A stretch of DNA of 64,000 nucleotides. It comes from Formicarius rufipectus. Its lineage: Eukaryota; Chordata; Aves; Passeriformes; Formicariidae. The stretch spans positions 422,356 to 486,355 of the forward strand of contig VXAU01001356.1 of assembly GCA_013399695.1 (NCBI GenBank), given 5' to 3'. Under the pieces are notes generated by a model that was not told where the DNA came from, searched no databases, and saw nothing but the letters and a program-made list of their open reading frames with translations. A program made the translations under genes and the position numbers. Below are positions 58,201-64,000 of the stretch, one piece after another. Within the stretch, counting starts at the first letter, position 1. Every line of letters starts with the position of its first letter.

Positions 58201-59654
58201 ATTTGACAGGAGAAAAATATTCTATATTTTATTATCAGCCATGTCTTTTAGTACTATCCTTTATGGCTGTATCTATATAAAAAAAGTATACAACAGTACA
58301 TTTACTGTCTTTAAGGTGAATTAGCACACTTCAACCTGCAGCCTAGGTTAGATAATTTAGACAGCAAACTTTTGCATCAAAAACTGAGAACTCAAGAATT
58401 GTTTGTAAGAATGATCACTCACAAAAATGGGACAGAAAAATCCCTGAGGCTTTATTGGTAGTTAACACTCATGACCTTGTGCCAGCAGTTGTACCTAGCT
58501 GTAACCTTACTAAATTTACTACAAAACATATGTTCTATCTAGTCTATATCATCTTGCCATTGCAATCCTTAAATAAATATTTTTTTCTTTCATATAAGGT
58601 TTTTAGAATTTTAGGGTGTTATTTTTATTTGCTTGTGTTTTCTTTGCTATTCTGTTACCCTCCAAGCCTATTAATTGTCTCTCATCCACACCATATTTAA
58701 AAGAAAGTATGTTTCTTAACAGAAAAGTTGTATTAACTACCTCAATTTTAAGACAGCAAAGGCTGAAAGAATTAAACTGTCCTTTTTCTAGTACTTTTTT
58801 TTAGAAATAGTACAAAATATACAAGAGTACATTAATAACTTTGAGAATAGTACTACAGTCAGACTTACGCTAGATATCCTCTGACATTATTTTAAAAATC
58901 AAGTTTCTGCATGTAGCTTAAATAGTGTTGTAATTGTTGAGAATACTGTTGTTTTATTTTCTGATAACAGTTATTTAACACTTATAAGAATGCTTATCAG
59001 GGAAAAAAAAATTAGGATGTTGAGAAAGTCTCTTAGAATGTGGCAGTTCCTTCTGCATAGATAAACATAGCTTTTTATGCAATAAATAATCTTTTCTTAT
59101 TGTTTGAAGACACTTTCCTTCCCTGAATTTTAAGCTTTTCAGAACCATCCACTAGTCCATACATAATAATGGCAGACTCATACAAAAACAGAAGCAACAA
59201 CAAAAAATAAGAAACAGGTGAAATAAGCTTTGAAGAGACAAGTTTTGTAACAATTTTTTCAGACTACATAGCAAACATGAACATAAAAGGCTGAAATGCA
59301 TTTAAACTCAGAAAAATTTCTGTAAAAAAAATCAAATCTAGAAGTTTTCTAAAAGTTATTTTTGAGGAGTAGGTCCATCCTTTGACTCCTGGATCTCTTA
59401 CATATGCAGAGATTGAAATTCACTATGAAGACTGAACTAACAGAAAATTCCTAAACGACATTACTCCACGAAGCCTTCAAAAGGCATTTTTAGGAGCTTT
59501 TAGAATTAACAAAATCCTTGAAAATTGATTGATTTCACATATGTTGTTCTGGTGTACAGATGTGGAGGTTGTTATTATGCAGTAAAAGCAAACTGGGCTC
59601 CTTTCCTTAGTGCTTTCCGTCCATAGGATAATTAGCGTGAGAAGGTACCTCAGG
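58201..59654. other. Unique A+T-rich DNA
   Basis: No gene or known repeat. Confidence 0.5.
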
Positions 59655-59850
59655 ATGTTTCTTGTCCACCCTCCTGCTAAAAAACAGGGCCAGCTCTGAG
59701 ATAAGACCAAGTTGCTCAGGGTTTAGTCCACCTGGGTCTTGAAAATTACCAAGTTTCTTGCAACAACCTGCTCAACTGCTTGATTGCTTTCAAGGTGAAA
59801 GAAGTTTTTCATTCTCTGCCCATTGCCTCTCATCTTTCCACTACATGTAA
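59655..59850 (-). mobile_element. CR1 LINE 3' UTR fragment (antisense)
   Basis: Antisense blocks are 'agaccaagttgctcagggtt', 'ccacctgggtcttgaaaa', 'ggtgaaagaagtttttcat' and 'attgcctctcatctttccac'. Truncated at both ends. Confidence 0.75.
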
Positions 59851-59856
59851 CAGAAT

Positions 59857-59955
59857 TTAAAAGAATATGCTGCAGCCCTGGGAAGTAAGGGGTTTGCAAC
59901 ATCTTTAAAGTCCCTTTCAACCCAAGCCTTTCTGTGATCCTGTGATGATTCTGCA
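59857..59955 (+). mobile_element. CR1 LINE 3' tail (sense)
   Basis: 'ttaaagtccctttcaaccc' then 'tttctgtgatcctgtgatg' is a sense CR1 3' end. It directly follows an antisense CR1 fragment, giving a second head-to-head arrangement. Confidence 0.8.
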
Positions 59956-62240
59956 TTAGCAATATATAGCTTTTCTTATTGGATAAACTTACAGCTTCTG
60001 GTATTACTTACAACTTAAAAATACATTACACAGAAAGTCTCAGTAATTTTCAGGTATTCAAGTGAACAAAAATATCATGAGTATTTTCTTTCTCTTCTGA
60101 AAGATTTCAAAATAATACCAGGATATATTAGTACATGAGATATTGCTGTCTTGCCATTTGAACTCCTCCAAAGATGAAAACTAGTAATTGTTTATATCTT
60201 TTCTGCCATCAGTAGGGCATTTTAGAGAGTGAGATGAGTCATCCTGTTTGAATATCAGTGTCAGTATTTTTTTGTATGAAAGAAAGTTATTCCACATGCA
60301 TCCCCTTGTTAATTCAAGCAGGTCATTGTTATCCATTTCTATTTCTGTTGCTAGATGAGCTTCTGTGAAGGCTCTGTGGCTGCAATAAATGTGCTCTGTG
60401 AATACCAATGTCTACTTGAAGTTTGCTACTGGGTACAATTAATGTCAGAAATGTTTTACATGTGTCTCCATGACAGCCATACTGCTTAAATAGATTGTAG
60501 TTTCATGGTTGCTCAGCCTCACTGGTATATGTTTTAATTTTGAAATAATACATCACATAATACATCATATTTTCTTTGCATTGTGAATTACATCACCAAA
60601 GAAAGTAACTCAATAAATAGAATGCAGTATTCTCTTGGCTAACTATTGTGTTATTATAAGGAAAAGTATTCTTTGATTATTTCATACATGTGCACAATGA
60701 CAGACAAAATTCTGAGCTTTCTCTGGAATTTGTCACACTCATAGTAATATCTATATTTGAAATACTTACCATAGACACCCCTTACGCTCAAAAGAGAGAG
60801 GAAATAGGCATCTCTAGGATGAAATTCGTCTGGTCTGGTACAAATATCAACATTACAGGGAGAAGACTATTGCACATTTTTAAAGCTAACCGTTTAGGGA
60901 TGTGGACTGAGATGATGTTGAGAGGTAAATATCTCCACAGAGAGTATTTACACATGTCCAGATTAAAACTGAAATGTCTGAAACAACTGTGAGGTACTGC
61001 TCCATTTTTTTCCTTTGAAAAAAACCTTAAAACTATCATTAAAAAATAATAAAAAAAAAATCAGCTTTGCCTGCTTCTGATTGTTTAAACCTTAATTAAA
61101 GGGAAAAGTATATAATGCACAAATTGAATTAAACAGGAGTGAAGGAAAGCTTGATATGTGAGATTAAGTCTGAGTGCTCCATGGTGATGCAGTATATTTT
61201 CTGTTATACACTTCAGTGGTAGAAAATAGCCTAGCTCCTCACTATTGAGCTCAGAGGGTAAAACATAGGAGAATACATAAAAAATATACTGTACAAATTT
61301 ATAAGCTCATGCAACTACAACAGAAAGACCTTTCAAATACACCTTTGCCTGTATATAAACTGGTCTTGCATTACCCTTAAGGAATTCCTTCATGGTCAAA
61401 TCTGCTGGTAATCACACTTCAGGCCTGGCATGCTGAACAGGAGACAATATTTAGGTGAACTGCTTGCTGTGTTTTGAAACATTTTGAAGTGTAGACAGGC
61501 TTTTATAATCTGTGACTGACCTAGTCAAATCCATTAGTATCACTTAGTTTGGTGTCACATAGTGAACCTGTATGGACATAGAAGATATTTCCACTGCTAT
61601 TGTTAAAGCACATGAAATTTGTAAATAACTCCACTTAGAGTTTTCTAGAAAAGCAATATAGATATGAGCAGCCAAGTGCTTCAGATGATCACACTTCAGA
61701 TTTCTGTTGTTGGGCCAAACAAATGAAGAAAGTAGACTACATCATATTATTTTATTGATAGAATTGTACAATACTACAAATTTACTATTTTTAGTCAATA
61801 GTTTCCAATTAGTTGTGTGTTGCAAATCCAGATAAAAGGTGAAAACAGACATGTAGCTGAATGTCGTTATGCAGGATCTTCTAGCTGTATTATACGGTAT
61901 CTGTTTCTGAATTTTACTTAAAAGTGTTAGTCATGTAAATAAATTCTAACCTTCAAAATCCCTCATGTATTTCTGAAAGTTCACCTGTGAATTACTAGCT
62001 CTCTCTAGTAAAGGTATTGCTAACATATACCAGCTGCTGATAAACAAAAGCATTTTAGATGATGTCTGAAACAGTTTTTGGACTGTTTTATATGTCTGCT
62101 TTTGGCAATGTGTATGCTGCTGTTTCTTTCAGCATAGGGTGATAACTATTTTAGTAGCTACTTCCTGTGAGAATGGATTTCCCATATACAACATGGAAAG
62201 AGTCCTGCCAAAGATGGGCAGAAGAGAATCACCCAGAGAA
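59956..62240. other. Unique A+T-rich DNA
   Basis: No gene established. The 100-residue plus frame at 60690-60992 has mixed composition without a recognised domain. Confidence 0.45.
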
Positions 62241-62700
62241 TGTTGATACCTTGAACTGATGTTTTAATATTGTTTAAAATGTATGTTTACCTTTGCCATG
62301 TGTTCCCCCCCAGAAGCCATGTCTTCCCCTTCCCAGAATCCTTGTGTGCCCCTTCCCAGAATTCTCCATGTGTTCCTTCCCAGAGATCCTCTGCACCTTC
62401 CCAAGACCCCCACTCTGGGAGCAGAGGGGCGGGGTCCACCTTGCTACCTGAAACCCTTCCCCGCCTCTATGTTAATTCCCTCATCCCTATTGGCCCAAAG
62501 CCACAACAATCCTCCTTCTCCTCATTGGAGGATTTGAACTCCCTCCAAGGGCTATAAAACCCCCTGCTTTGTGAATAAAGCTCTCTCTGCTGCACCCTTG
62601 CCAAGCTGTGTGGCCTCTGTGTCCTCTGCCCAGGGCTCGGCGGCCAGGTGGCTGGGAGCGGGAACTGGGAGAGCACACCTTTCTCTTAGGTACATGGACT
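62241..62700 (+). mobile_element. ERV LTR with well-preserved promoter (ends approximate)
   Basis: A GC-rich island in A+T-rich DNA. U3 carries four degenerate 22-25-bp units around CCTTCCCAGA (starting 62327, 62349, 62374 and 62396), then an inverted CCAAT box (ATTGG near 62488), a TATA box (TATAAAA 62553-62559), AATAAA (62574-62579) and a GC-rich U5 ('agggctcggcggccaggtgg'). Sequence to about 62795 ('accggagcaaccaacacc') may also belong to the element. The TATA-to-poly(A) spacing of about 20 bases is typical for a compact LTR. No certain target-site duplication. Overlapping open frames are artefacts. Confidence 0.75.
62553..62559 (+). promoter_or_regulatory. TATA box of the 62.3-kb LTR
   Basis: TATAAAA, with an inverted CCAAT box about 65 bases upstream and AATAAA 15 bases downstream. 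It is the cleanest promoter-like layout in the window. Confidence 0.65.
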
Positions 62701-64000
62701 GAAAACCTAACCTAGGAGACTAAACCATACTGCTGTGACCGGAGCAACCAACACCACATCCAATGAGGCTCAAAATATATCCCAACCGGGATAACTTCCC
62801 ATGTATGGAAGATCGGTGATGTTTCTTTGTTCAAAACATTTGTTCCTCTGCTTATGAAACAAAGCTTTCTGTGCTTGTGATGGCTTTGCCATGGAGCTGG
62901 TCAGAGCAGACAAAGGAGAGTGGAATTTGTTCAGTATATGGTTTTGGACAAAATCAGGTATTTTGAAGTTTGGTTTGGGGATTTTATTTTGGTTGGTTAG
63001 TGTTTTTTTCTGTTTGAAATCAGTCTAGTATCCTGATTCATTTCTCCACTTCACTCTACCAATGTTATGGTTCTGACACATTTATTCCTCTACTGTATTT
63101 CATTGTAGCGGTTTGAGGAGGCTTAGAAAATTATCTGAGGTTAAAAAAAAAAAAAAAAAAAAAAGGTTTTTCAATGGGTTTGGTGAATTATTATACCTTT
63201 TGGGGTGAAGTACGGGAACTTACTGTTCCTGTTTTCCTGGTTTCATGTCACTATCTAGGACTGAGGAAATGATTATCTGAACTTCCCCTCTCTTCTTTAG
63301 TTCAGGATAGACCACTTATATTCGCAGGTAAGCGACTAGAAGGGAAAATATCTTCTCTTGACACATTTGCAGAGGATAAGCTTCCTAGATATCAGGAACA
63401 GAAAGCAGACATGACAGATCTCAAAAGAGGTTGGTTATTTTTTGAAAAAATGTGAAAGCTGAATTTTTTTCTTTGTTTACTTTTATACGCAGACGGCCAT
63501 TTTTTACAAGATTTTTTTAAGTTATATTTCATGCGCACATAGAAATATGCTACAAAAATTAATGCTGCCATATTTGTTGTCACAATATTTTGCATATAGT
63601 GTATGCAAAATATACATACACATATTCACATTTTATTCACTTTATATTAATTTTATTGTGCATATTTTATTTACCTTTGTTTTGTTTTTTAAATTAACAT
63701 CTGGTTTAATATATTTTAATGAAAAATGGTAACTTTTCACATGATTATACACTACTGTCAGGCCCTGATATACAACTGCAAGAACAAGGTTTTTGTAGTT
63801 ATTGATGAGTTCAAATTTTGAGGAAATAAATATAGTGGGTTAAAAGCAATTAAGATGTGTTCCCTGGCTTTTTTTTTACTTATTTATTTATTTTTTTTTA
63901 TTTTAGTTTTTTCTGCAGGGGAGAAAAATCTGTTAGCCTGGTGACAGAAGTTGTTGTCAGAGCACAAACTACATCTAACTGTGAAAAGGAACAAATGTGA
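62701..64000. other. ERV edge, then A+T-rich DNA
   Basis: 62701-62795 may still be ERV sequence. Beyond it there is no gene; a poly(A) run lies at about 63141-63164, and T-rich stretches near 63872-63910. Confidence 0.45.

Noticed and set aside
60690..60992. 100-codon plus-strand frame
   Set aside because: No motif, no splice context, and A+T-rich codon use like the surrounding non-coding DNA.
62178..62803. ttcccata / ttcccatg as the target-site duplication of the 62.3-kb LTR
   Set aside because: The copies differ, and the element boundaries implied do not give TG/CA ends, so it was not used to set coordinates.
1..64000. tRNA, rRNA, riboswitch, replication origin or operon features
   Set aside because: None were seen; the window has the composition and repeats of a vertebrate nuclear intergenic or intronic region.

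Overview
The window looks like non-coding nuclear DNA from a bird, most likely a songbird (passerine). The evidence is the repeat content: about fifteen CR1 LINE pieces with the typical bird 3' end (tail related to ATTCTATG), and about fifteen retroviral LTRs. Several LTRs match songbird-type families, for example those opening TGTCCTGGTTTCAGC and closing with a sequence like AAACCACGACA. The rest is A+T-rich single-copy sequence. There are no bacterial-type genes, rRNA, tRNA, CRISPR arrays or operons, and no intact protein-coding gene.

Layout. 1-9 kb: a CR1 tail, a probable LTR near 1.2-1.66 kb, a clear solo LTR at 4446-5061, a minus-strand LTR-like piece near 5.9-6.1 kb, and the best candidate host exon (6886-7134, minus strand), which has a textbook splice acceptor. 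9-20 kb: an A/C-only tract with an assembly gap, weak minus-strand LTR remnants near 10.8 and 13.3-14.0 kb, a G-quadruplex motif at 15377-15397, and an LTR at about 17968-19626 split by a 1.1-kb nested element. 20-33 kb: CR1 copies on both strands, an LTR at 20858-21259, a minus-strand LTR at about 25699-26281, a perfect 119-bp tandem duplication (26971-27208), an LTR with a 5-bp target-site duplication at 30203-30886, and an internally deleted CR1 that joins ORF1 to the 3' end. 35-38 kb: two adjacent perfect hairpins, a long T-rich tract, and an LTR at 38051-38689. 39.9-48.4 kb is the most complex block. It holds a CAND1/CAND2-like (cullin regulator) pseudogene fragment, two minus-strand LTRs of a related family, a long antisense CR1 interrupted by a solo LTR with a 6-bp duplication, and a second 2.1-kb antisense CR1 with decayed reverse-transcriptase reading frames. 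49-64 kb: an LTR of the same family as the one at 26 kb but in opposite orientation, a head-to-head CR1 pair (53966-55855), an LTR at 56916-57324, a CR1 ORF2 island at 58.04-58.2 kb, and a well-preserved LTR promoter near 62.3-62.7 kb.

How the parts relate. Nothing here acts as a pathway. The sequence records repeated retrotransposon insertion, nesting, LTR-LTR recombination down to solo LTRs, and decay in an intergenic or intronic region. The two items that touch host proteins are the orphan exon near 7 kb and the CAND fragment near 40 kb. I found no convincing undescribed functional system. Repeat assignments rest on recognising family consensus features by eye, so subfamily names are not given.
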